Source: Sinohyriopsis cumingii
Lineage: Eukaryota > Mollusca > Bivalvia > Unionida > Unionidae
Reading direction: 5' to 3'
Assembly: GCA_028554795.2 (NCBI GenBank)
Contig: CM068828.1
Coordinates: 19,677,936-19,741,935, forward strand
Length of the DNA stretch: 64,000 nucleotides
Position numbers and translations under genes: made by a program. This document shows positions 13,216-25,899 of this stretch, one piece after another. Position 1 is the stretch's first letter, and every line of letters starts with the position of its first letter. Below the pieces are notes generated by a model, which saw nothing but the letters and a program-made list of their open reading frames with translations, made no database searches and was not told where the DNA came from.

Positions 13216-13509
13216 TGGCAGCATAGCACAAAATATTGACATTAATTTTTATTTTACTGATACACTGTGGTTAAAAGTAATTAAAATATTATAATCTACT
13301 AATGAAGTCTATGGCAGGATTGAGTATGCTGGATGTAAAATCACTTATACATTTGTTGATTTTCATGTATTTACCATAGATTCATAATCTGAAATATAAA
13401 TATACTTGCAAGACTCAGCCCACCTCTTTTTTCAGTTTTAGTCATATTTTTATCCTTGGTAGAAGAAAGTGGTCCATAAGTTTTTTATTTGATTGGACAT
13501 GGATTGAAT
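13216..13509. other. Intronic spacer, nothing recognised
   Basis: AT-rich sequence without repeats, splice-bounded frames or transposon ends that I can recognise. Confidence 0.4.
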
Positions 13510-13772
13510 GCAGTGGCACCAAGTGGCCAAGTCGTCTAAAGCACTCACCATTATGGATCATTACCATTTCACCTCTGTCTGTGTGGCTTCAAGTCTCGGC
13601 TTCAGCCAATGTGGGTATGTGAGAAAGCTTGCCAGTAGGTTCTCATGCGTCGGTGGTTCTTTCTGGGGTTTTCCCAGGTTCTTCCTCCACCATTTATACT
13701 GGCCACCATGATAATAGCCTATCTTGTGCTGAAAAATGGCATTAAACCCTACAACAACAAGAACAACAACAG
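13510..13772 (+). mobile_element. tRNA-headed SINE, full-length copy
   Basis: Begins with a tRNA-like head: an A-box-like GTGGCCAAGTCGTCTAAAGC, then a B-box-like segment around TTCAAGTCTCGGC. A conserved body with GTGGGTATGTGAGAAA and GGGGTTTTCCCAGG follows, then an AAC-rich tail. The same body in inverse orientation occurs at 14584-14748. I recall similar SINEs from bivalve genomes, but that is memory rather than a search. Confidence 0.75.
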
Positions 13773-14583
13773 ACTGAATGCAAATTTAAAAAGCTACAGA
13801 TTTATTTCAGGAATCTGATGAAGAATGTAAAGTTTACTAGAATAGCATCAATAGAATATTGCACATGTTGTTTAGGTGGCACTCTACAGTTTTGCATTTT
13901 ACGTAGGGTTAGAATTTTAAAGAAAAAGAATTTCCCTGGCTTTCCTCACTGATTATACTGGCTTTTTAAAAAAGACCTTGTATATCTTAGGTATAATTCA
14001 AAGAACCTTTAATTCCCCTTATTTTCATGTATGATTGATGGGTGTAATATGGGTTATAGAGTATACAGCTTGGCCTTACTCCAGATGTGCACCTTTCAAA
14101 AAAGTGCTAGCTCCACTTGGTCATGTTCACTTCCTGAACTTCAGAGGTAAATTGTATAAAAAATGAGCCAATAACCTTTTTTAACATTTTTTATATTTGG
14201 TTATTCATTCATTGCACTTTCAGAAGCTGGTATTGTCTAGTCTGGCAAAATTCATTTTCCCTATTTTAATAGCTACTATGGATAGTGTACTTTAGACTAA
14301 TTCAGGTTGATTTTTTAGCACAAGAGAGCAGTCGTTTTAGTTAGCAGTGTGCTTAGATCATGTACAATTTCCAAAAGTACAATATCCAAAGAAATATCAT
14401 CCACATTACATTAATGTAGCATAGAGGTATGCCAACATTCTCTCCATTATGCATGTTTTAAATGCAAACAACTTCACCTTACATACGTCACTCTCACAAA
14501 AGTACATAATAACTGTTCCATAGATAAAGTTTACTATTCTATTGCTCATATTGCTTAATAGTTACACAGATACTACAGAATAT
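13773..14583. other. Intronic spacer, nothing recognised
   Basis: AT-rich anonymous sequence. The short myosin exon that must lie between 1564 and 14857 could be here, but no convincing candidate was seen. Confidence 0.4.
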
Positions 14584-14748
14584 GGTTGTTGTTGTTGTTG
14601 TTGTTGTGGGGTTTAACACTATTTTTCAGCACAAGATAGGCTATGCATGGCAGCCAGTATTAATGGTGGAGGAAAAACCCGGGAAAACCCCAGGAAGAAC
14701 CACCAACCCACGAGAAGCTACTGGCAAGTTTTCTCACATACCCACATT
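14584..14748 (-). mobile_element. SINE, 5'-truncated copy
   Basis: The complement of the body and tail of the SINE at 13510-13772, including the GTT tract (the AAC tail), AAAACCCCAGG and TTTTCTCACATACCCACA. The tRNA-like head is missing. Confidence 0.75.
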
Positions 14749-14857
14749 AACAGAATATGGTAAAGCAATAAGTAATAAGAACACACAGATACTACAGAAT
14801 GGCAAAGTACATGTAATAAGAACAACACAGATTAACCAAGTATAGAAAACTATTCAC

Positions 14858-14993
14858 CTTTCTTCCTCTGGCTGTAACAACTGATTCATGCCATTAACTA
14901 TCCAACTAAACAAGTGGCCATAAAGTGTTTTGGCCAGTGCATCACGGCAATCCTCAGCTTGCTGAAGTGTGCGCTCCTTTTTAATTTGCTCAC
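14858..14993 (-). CDS. Unconventional myosin heavy chain, motor-domain exon
   Basis: A 136-nt minus-strand exon with a CCAG acceptor above 14993 and a GTGAAT donor below 14858. It encodes [20 protein letters not shown] followed by WIVN, the myosin motor helix before switch II (family form: A.. RDALAK.LY..LF.WIV). Its first two bases complete the codon left by the exon at 22314-22385, giving TRGEQ, which matches the usual TRGE motif. It ends in phase 2, so a small exon before 1507-1563 is still missing. Confidence 0.92.
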
Positions 14994-15644
14994 CTGGTGA
15001 ATCCCATCATGCATCATGCAACATGCGAATAATTAAAACAAGCAAAAAAATTAAAATGAAGAAAAATCAAATATGAAACAGACAAAAAAACTAGGAGATA
15101 AAATTTTAAATTCATAACCATATATACTTACATGTCAGGAGGTAAAATTTATAATTAATAACCATATGTACTCACTTATAAGTCAAATCAAACTGCAAAG
15201 GCCAATATCTACTGTTGCATAATGTGCCAGAAGATCTAAGTCTATGCAGTTTATTAGGAGTAATCAGGAGAACAAACAATACAGACCCTGATCTGCCAGT
15301 GCATTATTTGCGACAGCAGATCAGGGTATGTGTTGTGAGCAGTCAGACTGGACTAATATGAGTATAGATGGTACATCTTTAACAATGTTATCAACTCTAA
15401 CATTCATGAGAATTAGTTAACAAAACAAAAGAATATATCATTTTACTTATATCAAGTGGACATTTATAATTTCAATTGTCTACCTGACTTTCTCTAATCT
15501 CACTCTAACTATCCATCAATATTTTACAACCAATTTTCATCATCAAGCATTAATGTGCTTAGCCCAAGATCAATTATTCTGACTCTAACAGTCCAATGCA
15601 AACCAATACAAGTACATATCCTTTCATCTGATGTATCTAATGCT
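14994..15644. other. Myosin intron, small perfect inverted repeat
   Basis: AT-rich. The 11-bp arms CCCTGATCTGC and GCAGATCAGGG, about 20 bp apart near 15286-15327, could form a hairpin. No gene was seen. Confidence 0.5.
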
Positions 15645-16010
15645 CTTGTGTTGGACCATAAATACATGACACCATCTGACTTGTCATCAAGACAGCTTGA
15701 CACCATCTGAATTGTCATCAAGACAGCTTGACACCATCTGAATTGTCATCAAGACAGCTTGACACCATCTGAATTATGACCAAGACAACATGACACCATC
15801 TGAATTATCATCAAGACACCATGACACCATCTGAATTATCATCAAGACAACATGACACCATCTGAATTGTCATCATGACAGCTTGACACCATCTGAATTG
15901 TCATCAAGACAGCTTGACACCATCTGAATTGTCATCAAGACACCATTTGACTTATCATCAGTATAATATGATACCATCTGACTTGTCATCAGGAAAACAT
16001 GACACCATTT
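15645..16010. repeat. 31-bp minisatellite, about 12 copies
   Basis: Unit contains GACACCATCTGAATTGTCAT and CAAGACAGCTT, degenerating toward the right end. Confidence 0.85.
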
Positions 16011-17215
16011 CACTTCTCATGTAAGAGCACATAATCATTACTTTTAAAGCTGAATATTCAGACTTGAGGTCTTTTACTCTAATATTTTCATTTTTCTGCC
16101 CTTGAACTGTGACCTATACATTCAGAAAGCATTACATGTCTTTCTTATCTCAAATATAAGTCATATACAAAGTTTGAAGAAAATGTATGGCATACAAGTC
16201 ATGTGTTATGTCCAAACAGTTTTCTTTCTTTCAATCCATGTGAACTTTGACCTGCTGACATTTTAAGCACAAGACTAATAGGGGTTTTCTTTGCTTGAAA
16301 TGGATACAACATAACCAAGTTTGGTAATAGCAGACATGCCAACTCTACAAGACCTTCTCAGTTAAGCAGTCAATGTTCTTCCATAAACTGGACCAATGTT
16401 TAGTAAAATTGAATGAAAAAAATATGAAATGCTATTGCCAACTCAGAAAACTTGTCAGAGAATATCAGAAATTTGGTCTGATGCAGCAAAGGCTACATTA
16501 AATTGAACTAAAAAGTTTTTAAAGTGCATTTTGGCCTAAACGACCTCTGGCTTAGTTTTAGAAAGTATCAGTCCAAGTCTAAAGAGGTTAATATCATTTT
16601 TGTAGTGACCGCATCTCTCCAGCCATAATAAATACTCATGTCAACATGACATGATGTCTATTCCATGTAAATGTTGTGCTTTCATTTGAAGCATAGCTAA
16701 GTACACCTCTCCCATGAAAATGTGCAATTTAATGAGAGAGCTCAAACATATTAAGAAGGGGATGCCATCTCGACTGGACTTAGAGAAAAACCAGGGAGTT
16801 GGGAAGGGGGAGGAGATTAATGGTGATGTTTAAAGACTGAATACTCATTTTATATTTGCAAAGAAAATGACTGATGGATGGACAAAAACATTACAAATAT
16901 TGAAAGTGAAGAATTTCAGAAAGCAAAAGGTATATTGCCAATGCATCCAATCTATTTCAAAGTAATATATTTAACAATTTGTATAACAATTCAGTACAAA
17001 AGGAATCAACTCTTACAGGTTAATTCCCATCTCGACGTGTTAGGTGGCTACTGTTATGTCCATTTTAAACTCTTTTTTTATTTGAGTTACACCTAAACGG
17101 ATACTCACTTTGAGGGGAAGAGTAGGACAGATCATTTGTAATAAGGTCATATAAGTATTATAGGAAAAATATAATTTACTGACAAATTTGCTTTTTCCAT
17201 CAAATACATTACCTA
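16011..17215. other. Intronic stretch, nothing recognised
   Basis: About 1.2 kb of anonymous AT-rich sequence. No transposon ends, long frames or splice-bounded coding segments were recognised. Confidence 0.4.
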
Positions 17216-17575
17216 ATAATAATAATACTTTATTTAAAGAGGGTGACTCATTTAGTAAAGTACTATTCTCCCTTGAGGCCCTCTTAAGGATAATTTAACA
17301 ATGTGCATTATATGAAAGGTAACAGTAATTACTGTTCATTTTAATGTATTTAGTATTAAAATACTAAATTCCATTATCTATTAGAAATGCATACATATAC
17401 ATGATATCTAGTCTTATATACCATAATATTTTCAGCTGATTTTACATGTAGTGGAAGCTTGTTCCACAGAACTGTACCAGAATACTGGAAGCTCAATTTA
17501 AATTGTTCTACTCTTGGTTTTGGTGCTTGAAGGTTTCTGTGTATCACTGATCTCAACTTTTGATGACAGGTAATT
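17216..17575 (-). mobile_element. LINE 3'-end fragment
   Basis: Shares the 3' sequence ACTTTATTTAAAGAGGGT and the TAA-repeat tail with the LINE at 2040. The minus-strand frame at 17374-17556 carries the same C-terminal signature (FQYSGTVLWNKLP). It is a severely 5'-truncated copy of the same or a close family. Confidence 0.8.
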
Positions 17576-17611
17576 TTCTAAGTGGTGGACTCTCATTGTC
17601 ATCAAGCTTTA

Positions 17612-18140
17612 ACCTTCTAGGTAGGGACAATGGTAGGTGGAGGAGGACATTCTAGGTAGGGATGATGGTAGGTAGAGGAGGACATTCTAGGTAGGGATGA
17701 TGGTAGGTAGAGGAGGACATTCTAGGTAGGGATGATGGTAGGTAGAGGAGGACATTCTAGGTAGGGATGATGGTAGGTGGAGGAGGACATTCTAGGTAGG
17801 GATGATGGTAGGTGGAGGAGGACATTCTAGGTAGGGATGATGGTAGGTGGAGGAGGACATTCTAGGTAGGGATGATGGTAGTTGGAGGAGGACATTCTAG
17901 GTAGGGATGATGGTAGATGGAGGAGGACATTCTAGGTAGGGATGATGGTAGGTAGAGGAGGACATTCTAGGTAGGGATGATGGTAGGTAGAGGAGGACAT
18001 TCTAGGTAGGGATGATGGTAGGTGGAGGAGGACATTCTATGTAGGGATGATGGTAGGTAGAGGAGGACATTCTAGGTAGGGACAATGGTAGGTAGAGGAG
18101 GACATTCTAGGTAGGGATGATGGTAGGTGGAGGAGGACAT
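17612..18140. repeat. 35-bp minisatellite, about 15 copies
   Basis: Highly uniform GA/GT-rich unit containing GACATTCTAGGTAGGGATGA. The low divergence suggests recent expansion or conversion. Confidence 0.93.
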
Positions 18141-18244
18141 TCAGACAGAGGCAAGATATGATAGCTTTCTTCTAATGGTGCCTTAAAGAAGAATTCCATC
18201 CATTCCATAGTCAGATCAGGCATTTCCATTTCATCAGCTTCATC

Positions 18245-18860
18245 TATTTGGCATTGTCCTCTTCTTGTATTATACCTTGTGTCCATGGGTACAGCATTCC
18301 ATTTGGCAAGTATGATGCCATATCTGGGCATTGTCCTCTTCTTGTATTATACACTGGGTCCATGGGTACAGCATTCCATTTGGCAAGTATGATGCCATAT
18401 CTGGGCATTGTCCTCTTCTTGTATTATACATTTGGTCATGGGTACAGCATTCCATTTGGCAAGTATGATGCTATATCTGGGCATTGTCCTCTTCTTGTAT
18501 TACACCCTGGGTCCATGAGTACAGCATTCCATTTGACAAGGATTATGCCATATCTGGGCATTGTCCTCTTCTTGTATTACACCTTGTGTCCATGGGTACA
18601 GCATTCCATTTGGCAAGGATGATGCCATATCTGTGCAATGTCCTCTTCTTGTATTATACATTGGGTCCATGGGTACAGCATTCCATTTGGCAAGAATGAT
18701 GCCATATCTGGGCATTGTCCTCTTGTATTACACCTTGGGTCCATGGGTACAGCATTCCATTTGGCAAGGATGATGCCATATCTGGGCATTGTCCTCTGCT
18801 TGTATTATACATTGGGTCCATGGGTATAGCATTCCATTTGGCAAGGATGATGCCATATCT
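18245..18860. repeat. 77-bp minisatellite, about 8 copies
   Basis: Unit contains GGGCATTGTCCTCTTCTTGT, GGTACAGCATTCCATTTGGC and GATGCCATATCT. It has a few internal 3-4 bp deletions. Frames on both strands are repeat artefacts. Confidence 0.93.
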
Positions 18861-19745
18861 TTGACATGCATCATTTTGTGCATACAATATGCTGTTAAAA
18901 GTAGAGGTATACTAAATTGCCAGTTTGATATGGCGGATTGGGTCAGCTGGGCAACTCTGTGAATAAATTAGTTTCACTATGAAGAGGCATAGCAATGTTT
19001 GGTGTAGCAGGTTGGTTAAATTGTGCTGTATGTTTGGCAGAAGATAACATAGCTGTCGGAACATGAACTTAAGACAGCTGGTCTGCTTGCCAGTCCGAGA
19101 TAAATGACTCATAACCACAACAGTCAAACATCATATGTTCATACATTGGACTATTTGGTTGACAGTCACAATGGTATATGGTGGATAATAAATATTGTCT
19201 GTACAGCTGACCATTCAACTGTCCATACAAGTAAAATTGAAGCTTGATCAGTCTAATCAGCTGGCAGTCTGTATAGTCAAATAATATGCCCTCCTGTCCT
19301 GTACAGATATTGTTGTGCATGGATTGAGTATGAGGTATTATATATTTACATCTCATGGGAAGAATAGGTAGTACTCTGCATCCTCACACTCAATAGACAA
19401 GGTGATATCTGACTTGAAATTGTCACACCCCATCAGTGAAACTAGAGATTTATCCCCAACTGGATCCAAAAACATGTGTTCTTGTTCTGTAATTGACAAT
19501 TACAATGACAAAGCCTTCTTGATTAGAAGCATGCATGTTTCCAACTCATGGATGGAATTGTCTTTCATTTGTACTGCATCAAAAATCTGGTGCAGTCTTC
19601 TGTATCTTAATGGGGGTGGGGGGTGGAGAGGACACCTCAGCATTCCCCACAAGACTTGTGAGACATTCTAAAATGGGCTGTAAACTTAGCACTTTGTGTT
19701 ACAAAGAAATAGATCTTGCTTGCTGTTTGCAGCCCTTGAGCAATT
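18861..19745. other. Intronic stretch, nothing recognised
   Basis: Anonymous sequence between two minisatellites; no supported gene. Confidence 0.4.
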
Positions 19746-20872
19746 TATTATGGACATTAGACTGTATATTCAGTATCCATGCCATACACACTTTAAAGGT
19801 GTGTGAGCTATTTCTTAAGGACATTAGACTGTATATTCAGTATCCATGCCATACACACTTTAAAGGTGTGTGAGCTATTTCTTAAGGACATTAGACTGTA
19901 TATTCAGTATCCATGCCATACACACTTTGAAGGTGTGTGAGCTATTTCTTAGGGACATTAGACTGTATATTCAGTATCCATGCCATACACACTTTAAAGG
20001 TGTGTGAGCTATTTCTTAAGGACATTAGACTGTATATTCAGTATCCATGCCATACACACTTTAAAGGCGTGTGAGCTATTTCTTAAGGACATTAGACTGT
20101 ATATTCAGTATCCATGCCATACACACTTTAAAGGCGTGTGAGCTATTTCTTAATAACATTAGACTGTATATTCAGTATCCATGCCATACACACTTTAAAG
20201 GTGTGTGAGCTATTTCTTAAGGACATTAGACTGTATATTCAGTATCCATGCCATACACACTTTAAAGGTGTGTGAGCTATTTCTTAAGGACATTAGACTG
20301 TATATTCAGTATCCATGCCATACACACTTTAAAGGTGTGTGAGCTATTTCTTAAGGACATTAGACTGTATATTCAGTATCCATGCCATACACACTTTAAA
20401 GGTGTGTGAGCTATTTCTTAAGGACATTAGACTGTATATTCAGTATCCATGCCATACACACTTTAAAGGTGTGTGAGCTATTTCTTAAGGACATTAGACT
20501 GTATATTCAGTATCCATGCCATACACACTTTAAAGGTGTGTGAGCTATTTCTTAAGGACATTAGACTGTATATTCAGTATCCATGCCATACACACTTTAA
20601 AGGTGTGTGAGCTATTTCTTAAGGACATTAGACTGTATATTCAGTATCCATGCCATACACACTTTAAAGGTGTGAGCTATTTCTTAAGGACATTAAACTG
20701 TATATTCAGTATCCATGCCATACACACTTTAAAGGCGTGTGAGCTATTTCTTAAGGACATTAGACTGTATATTCAGTATCCATGCCATACACACTTTAAA
20801 GGTGTGAGCTATTTCTTAAGGACATTAGACTGTATATTCTGCATCCATGCCATACACACTTTAAAGGCATGT
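19746..20872. repeat. 67-bp minisatellite, about 17 copies
   Basis: Very homogeneous array with a unit containing CATTAGACTGTATATTCAGT, CATGCCATACACACTTTAAA and GAGCTATTTCTTAAGG. The most uniform copies are central. Confidence 0.95.
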
Positions 20873-21037
20873 GAGGAAAAGCATTGGGTGTAGAGGACGC
20901 TGATTGTTTTGTCAACATCCTCCATGACTTTGAATCACTTGCATTTGTTGCACCGTGTTCTCATCTCTGTAATGAAGAAGTGAATAAACAGACAAGTACA
21001 TACAATATATATAAATATATACTAAATTGCCAGCTCC

Positions 21038-21039
<2 letters not shown>

Positions 21040-21110
<71 letters not shown>
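21040..21110. repeat. TA dinucleotide microsatellite
   Basis: An uninterrupted alternating TA run of about 70 bp. Isoleucine-tyrosine frames on both strands are artefacts. Confidence 0.98.
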
Positions 21111-21114
<4 letters not shown>

Positions 21115-22313
21115 GAAAGCAATGCCAATTACATTGTAAAAACATATTATAATTCCTAAAAACAGTAACAAGAAATTCCACTGGTGAAAATGTATTTTGC
21201 CATTTAAGGTCAACTGCGACAAAGGCAAAAGAGTGATAATTTAAAAATTATCAATAAATTCACCGGAGTTTTACAAAATGTTATATGCACCATATAAAAC
21301 AACATTTTGACTAACTGTACCACTGAAATGTGGATGAATAAATTTAAGTTACAGAATTTAACTGGATTGTCTGGACGACATTTTAGCACATGGCAGTAAA
21401 AGTAAAAACGGTTTAAGCCAGGTAAACAGACTAGCCACCTAGGGGGTTTGAAATGGGAGTTAACCTGTAAGAGTTGCTATCCTTTATTTATATGATATGT
21501 CAACAGAAAGATTTTTTTTCTGTCTTACCAGTTGGGGTGGGGGGCTTGATTTGGAGATATCCTAATGTAATGTAGTCAGGTAATGCAGAAGATAGAGAAA
21601 TGGATCAGCATTCAAGCAGACAAAGGCATCAAAAATATTTAAACTGAAGAACTGTTAACAGCAAAAGGGACAGCTGGATAACTAGTCTAATATTTACACA
21701 AAGTTTCTAAGAATGGTTTGAGCATGATCATCAAGAAATGAAAGTCTGACATATTGATGGATCCAAGCCAACTTCATTGTGGTGATAACAAGTATGCAGC
21801 CATCAAAGAAAACAAAAATGTGACAATCATAATCAAAATATAGTGGAATTTACTTAAAATAAATCTGGTTTGGATATGTGTCCACATTTAAAAAATTTAT
21901 TTATGTTTTAGTTAAAATGTAAATATTATCTGTATGTGTAAATTTTGAGCAAGCAGTTTTATTTTAGGGATAGTGACCAATATTAACTTTAATGATCTGC
22001 TGGATTCAAGCTAGCAACTATTGCAACAAATTCTTTAAAATGTAATGGGTCCATTTTGAAAACTGCTAGTCTGGGGCCACCAGACATTGAGCAAAGTCAA
22101 ACACAATTTAAGGAATTAATTTTACTAATCAATAGCACAACACTATTAAGGTACTCAAATGTATGTATAATTTGTATTGATCTAGTCAAGTCCATAAAAC
22201 AAAGAATGTACTCAAATGTGTGAATAATTTATACTGATCACATCTAGTCTATAAAAAAACAGTTTTAACTACATTTAAATGCACAGACACAGTCAACACA
22301 AAACTGACATTAC
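21111..22313. other. Myosin intron, nothing recognised
   Basis: AT-rich anonymous sequence just downstream, in gene direction, of the exon at 22314-22385. Confidence 0.5.
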
Positions 22314-22385
22314 CTCTAGTCACTGTGTACTCTGCAACCAGAGCTGACCCCAATTCCTCTGCTGAAACCTCCAACATATCTGCCA
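22314..22385 (-). CDS. Unconventional myosin heavy chain, motor-domain exon
   Basis: A 72-nt minus-strand exon between a TTTTTTCAG acceptor and a GTAATG donor. It encodes ADMLEVSAEELGSAL and ends VTR with a split glycine codon, matching the myosin segment of the form A.LLGVS.EEL...L....TRGE. It joins exactly in phase with the exon at 14858-14993. Its first two bases need one base from an upstream exon, whereas the exon at 61851-61962 ends in phase 0. An exon of 3n+1 nucleotides is therefore missing between them, expected to encode the LAA.LHLGN motif. Confidence 0.88.
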
Positions 22386-22689
22386 CTGAAAAAACATAAG
22401 TAGATCATTTTGAATCATTTAAGGATATGAGAGGGATAGTTCTGTCTAAAATATAAATGTACTAGTATAAAATGGATGGCCCAACCAATATGGTGCAATG
22501 GATGGGGACAATAACTATGCACAGTCTGGTTAGAAAATCATGAAAATGTGCTATGCTTTTGTATTCCTTATCACGGTAGTTTTAACTTATACATTAGTTG
22601 AACAGAGAAAGACTTTGACTATTACACAAGAACTCTTAATCTTGAAGATCCCTGTTTTAGAGCAGACAATGTTGAAAAATATCATTCTT

Positions 22690-23535
22690 CCCTAGAAGCA
22701 CCATATTTGTAATGCAATTATCATCTTGCACAGTGCCTACACTGAGTACACTATACCTGTTATGCAATTATCATCTGCACAGTACCTACACTGAGTAAAC
22801 TATATCTGTAATGCAATTATCATATGCACAGAGCCTACACAAAGTACACTATATCTGTAATACATTTATCATCTGCACAGTGCCTACATTGAGTTCACTA
22901 TATCTGTAATGCAATTACCATCTGCAGTGCCTACACTGAGTTCACTATATCTGAAATGCAATTACCATCTGCACAGAGCCTACATTGAGTACACTATATA
23001 TGTAATGCAATTACCATGTGTGCAATGCCAACATTGAGTTCACTACATCTGTAATGCAATTACCATATGTGCAGAGCCTACACTGAGTACACTATATATG
23101 TAATGTAGTTATCATCTGCACAGAGCTTACATTGAGTTCACTATATCTGTAATGCATTTACCATCTGCACAGTGCCTCAATTGAGTTCACTATATCTGTA
23201 ATGCAATTACCATGTACACAGTGCCAACACTGAGTACACTATATTTGTAATGCTGCAAAGTTATCATCTGCACACAGCTTACATTGAGTACACTATATAT
23301 GTAATGCATTTACCATGTGCACAGTGCATCCACTGAATATCTGTAATGCAGTTATCATCTGCACAGAGCTTACAATGAGTACACTATATATGTAATGCAA
23401 TTGTCATCTGCACAGAGCCTATATTGAGTACACTATATCTGTAATTCAATTACCATATGCACAGAGCCTACATTGAGTACACTATATCTGTAATGCAATT
23501 ATCACATGTGCACTACCTATATCGAGTACAGCATC
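22690..23535. repeat. About 49-bp minisatellite, roughly 17 degenerate copies
   Basis: Unit contains ATCTGTAATGCAATTATCAT and GCACAGAGCCTACATTGAGT. More diverged and length-variable than the 35- and 67-bp arrays, so probably older. Confidence 0.88.
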
Positions 23536-24240
23536 ATATATAAGAAGATATACAATGCTCCATTTGTAATATTAAATAGGAGAAAAAAAATGGCAACATT
23601 TATTGCTTTATCAACAAATGTATATTGTGTCTGGCTCTGCACCATATTAATCATGACAATGTCTAGCTTCCCTGAGTCTCCCACTGGCTCAGCCCAAGCT
23701 TCTGCCTGCCATCTTCTAACTTCCAGCTGATGGTCACATTACCTATTTGAAGTTATGTACACTTGTGATAGCAAAATGAAACTTAAGCTTGTAACGTCAT
23801 GTAAATAAGCGATTTAAAACAAATTCCACAGAACCCAGTGTCATGACCTCATCTGTATGGTAATTCAAAAAATCAGAAACACTCATGTCAACTTTTAAAA
23901 CCTTCAGCACAAAACTTCAAAATTGTTGATACTAATGCCAATGCTGTAGATTCTGTCATAAAAGTAACTACTATATCTCACTGTGCTTATGCATGTGAGA
24001 CAAAATTAATAGTTTTCTTGATAAAATGGTGTCAAAGAGACATATTTACCTTGTTATGTAAACTCTGTCTCATCAGATTTACTTTGTTATGTAAGCTGTC
24101 TCATCAAATTTACCTTGCTATGTAAACTTTGTCTCATCAAAGTTACCTTGTTATGTAAACTCTGTCTCATCTAATTGCAGGCAAACAGTTATTTCAATAA
24201 AGGACACTAAATAAATTCGTTACTGTGGAAGATCCATGAC
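23536..24240. other. Intronic stretch with a short 33-bp repeat
   Basis: At about 24047-24175 there are about four copies of a unit containing TTACCTTGTTATGTAAACTC and GTCTCATCA. Otherwise anonymous. Confidence 0.6.
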
Positions 24241-24264
24241 CATGCATGTTTTTCTGGATCAGCA

Positions 24265-24505
24265 TTTACCTAATCCAGAGGGGACTGGAGAAGCCCAAGC
24301 CTAAGGGGTGATAGTAATAAAATCCAGAGGGGACTGGAGAAGCCCAAGCTTAAGTGGTGCCCAAGCCTAAGGGGTGATAGTAATACCAAATCCAGAGGGG
24401 ACTGGAGAAGCCCAAACCTAAGGGGTGATAGTAATACCAAATCCAGAGGGGACTGGAGAAGCCCAAGCCTAAGGGGTGATAGTAATACCAAATTCAGAGG
24501 GGGTT
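24265..24505. repeat. About 51-bp minisatellite, 4-5 copies
   Basis: Unit contains ATCCAGAGGGGACTGGAGAA and CCTAAGGGGTGATAGTAATA. A diverging tail continues to about 24600. Confidence 0.85.
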
Positions 24506-24605
24506 GCTGAAGTCCTGAAGGGCAAGAGTAATAACACACCTGAGGGATTTGGCAATAATAAAACACCCACAAGATTTGGCAATAATAACATACCCAAGCG
24601 ATTTG

Positions 24606-25168
24606 ACAAAAGTGAACAGGAAAAGCAGATGTAATTGCTACTTGTACATAAAAATGAAAATCTGATTTCATCTAAAGTTTCCTATGTAAAGGTACCATTA
24701 TGCTGGGTTTATTTAATCTTTTGAGGAAGGTAATCACTCTGAATCAGCTAATGTAAAACAGTCAATGTACATGAACCTCTTGTTAGAGAGCGAAGTTCAA
24801 TATCTATTCATTCAGACCACTTCTGCAAATCATTAGGCATAGTGACTTCTCTGTTGCTCAAGAATTATAAATGCTACATACAACCATACCTAGACTTTTG
24901 TAATCTTATCTGGGGAAACACTTTTCACAAGAATATTTAAAATTATTCTGCTTGCAAGAAAGAGCTTGCAGATTCAAATAATAATCAGAATGCAAGGATG
25001 CAATGAATTATTTTAACATGCTTACACAATAAATGAACAAATATTTTTGAGAAAGGATAGATTTCTGCAAAAAATTTCAAACAATATATAGCCCAATTAT
25101 ATCTCAATAAAATATTTCACATGAGTAAAACCAATTTTTCCAAGTAAAATGTTTCTTCAAGATTGCTT
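24606..25168. other. Spacer before the DIRS-like element
   Basis: AT-rich anonymous sequence ending at the inverted terminal repeat of the DIRS-like retrotransposon. Confidence 0.5.
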
Positions 25169-25312
25169 ACCCAATCATAATACCTTAGGAGAACTACTAC
25201 TACCTCACAAATTCAGTCCTCCCTGATACTACTTTTAGCAAAAGGGAGCTAAAAGTTGCTTGCTGACCAATGTGGCACTTAGGCAGAGTGATCTCCCCTT
25301 AGGTATAAGGAC
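25169..25312. repeat. DIRS-like inverted terminal repeat, left copy
   Basis: Starts ACCCAATCATAATACCTTAG and runs through GATCTCCCCTTAGGTATAAGG. It pairs in inverse orientation with 48803-48953 with moderate divergence and small indels. A partial direct echo of the terminus (CCCAATCAAAATATCTTAGG) occurs at about 25480-25502. Confidence 0.85.
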
Positions 25313-25899
25313 TGGCAGCAAAACTGTGAACCTGTCAGTTACTACTGAAGGATAAGGCATGCTCTCTATGGAAGTAACTGTGGGGAGGTGGGGAGGGTGC
25401 ATGTGTATTAGGATTGGGTAAGTATTCTCCGAAAAACATACTTTACATGGAAAAATTAGTTTCGTTTTTGCATATTTTATCCCAATCAAAATATCTTAGG
25501 AGAATAGGAATGAGGTGGAGGGTGGTACAACCCCTTATCCTGGAGATACCACCTCAGGTCCTCTAAGGTATATGAGACAGTTTCTAGGTAACCTGACTGA
25601 AGAGAATTCCGTCTGTCTGGGAGTGGGTTCAAAATAGGGGAAATATTTCCCCACAAATCCAGCTGAAGCAGAGTCTTAAGAAGCTGTTGATCAACCTGAA
25701 AGGGTGACCTTTCCAGGTGCAGATACAGGTCCTACCAGATCAAAAATGGCCCTTTAGGATGACAGATCTTGGAGATAAAAGCAACAGAATGTGACTAAGA
25801 TTTCCATCCTATAACTTGAATGATGATGGTTATAGAACAGTTCCAGTCAAATGCTAGGCTGGTGGCAACTGCTCTAACCTTGTGAGCTAAAATGTGAAT

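Noticed and set aside
18107..18887. Open frames of 60-124 codons on both strands across the 77-bp repeat
   Set aside because: They repeat the same peptide per unit with no conservation outside the array.
19746..20872. Regular repeats resembling a CRISPR array (also 12221-13215 and 62400-64000)
   Set aside because: Units are directly tandem with no unique spacers, no cas genes are nearby, and the context is eukaryotic. These are minisatellites.
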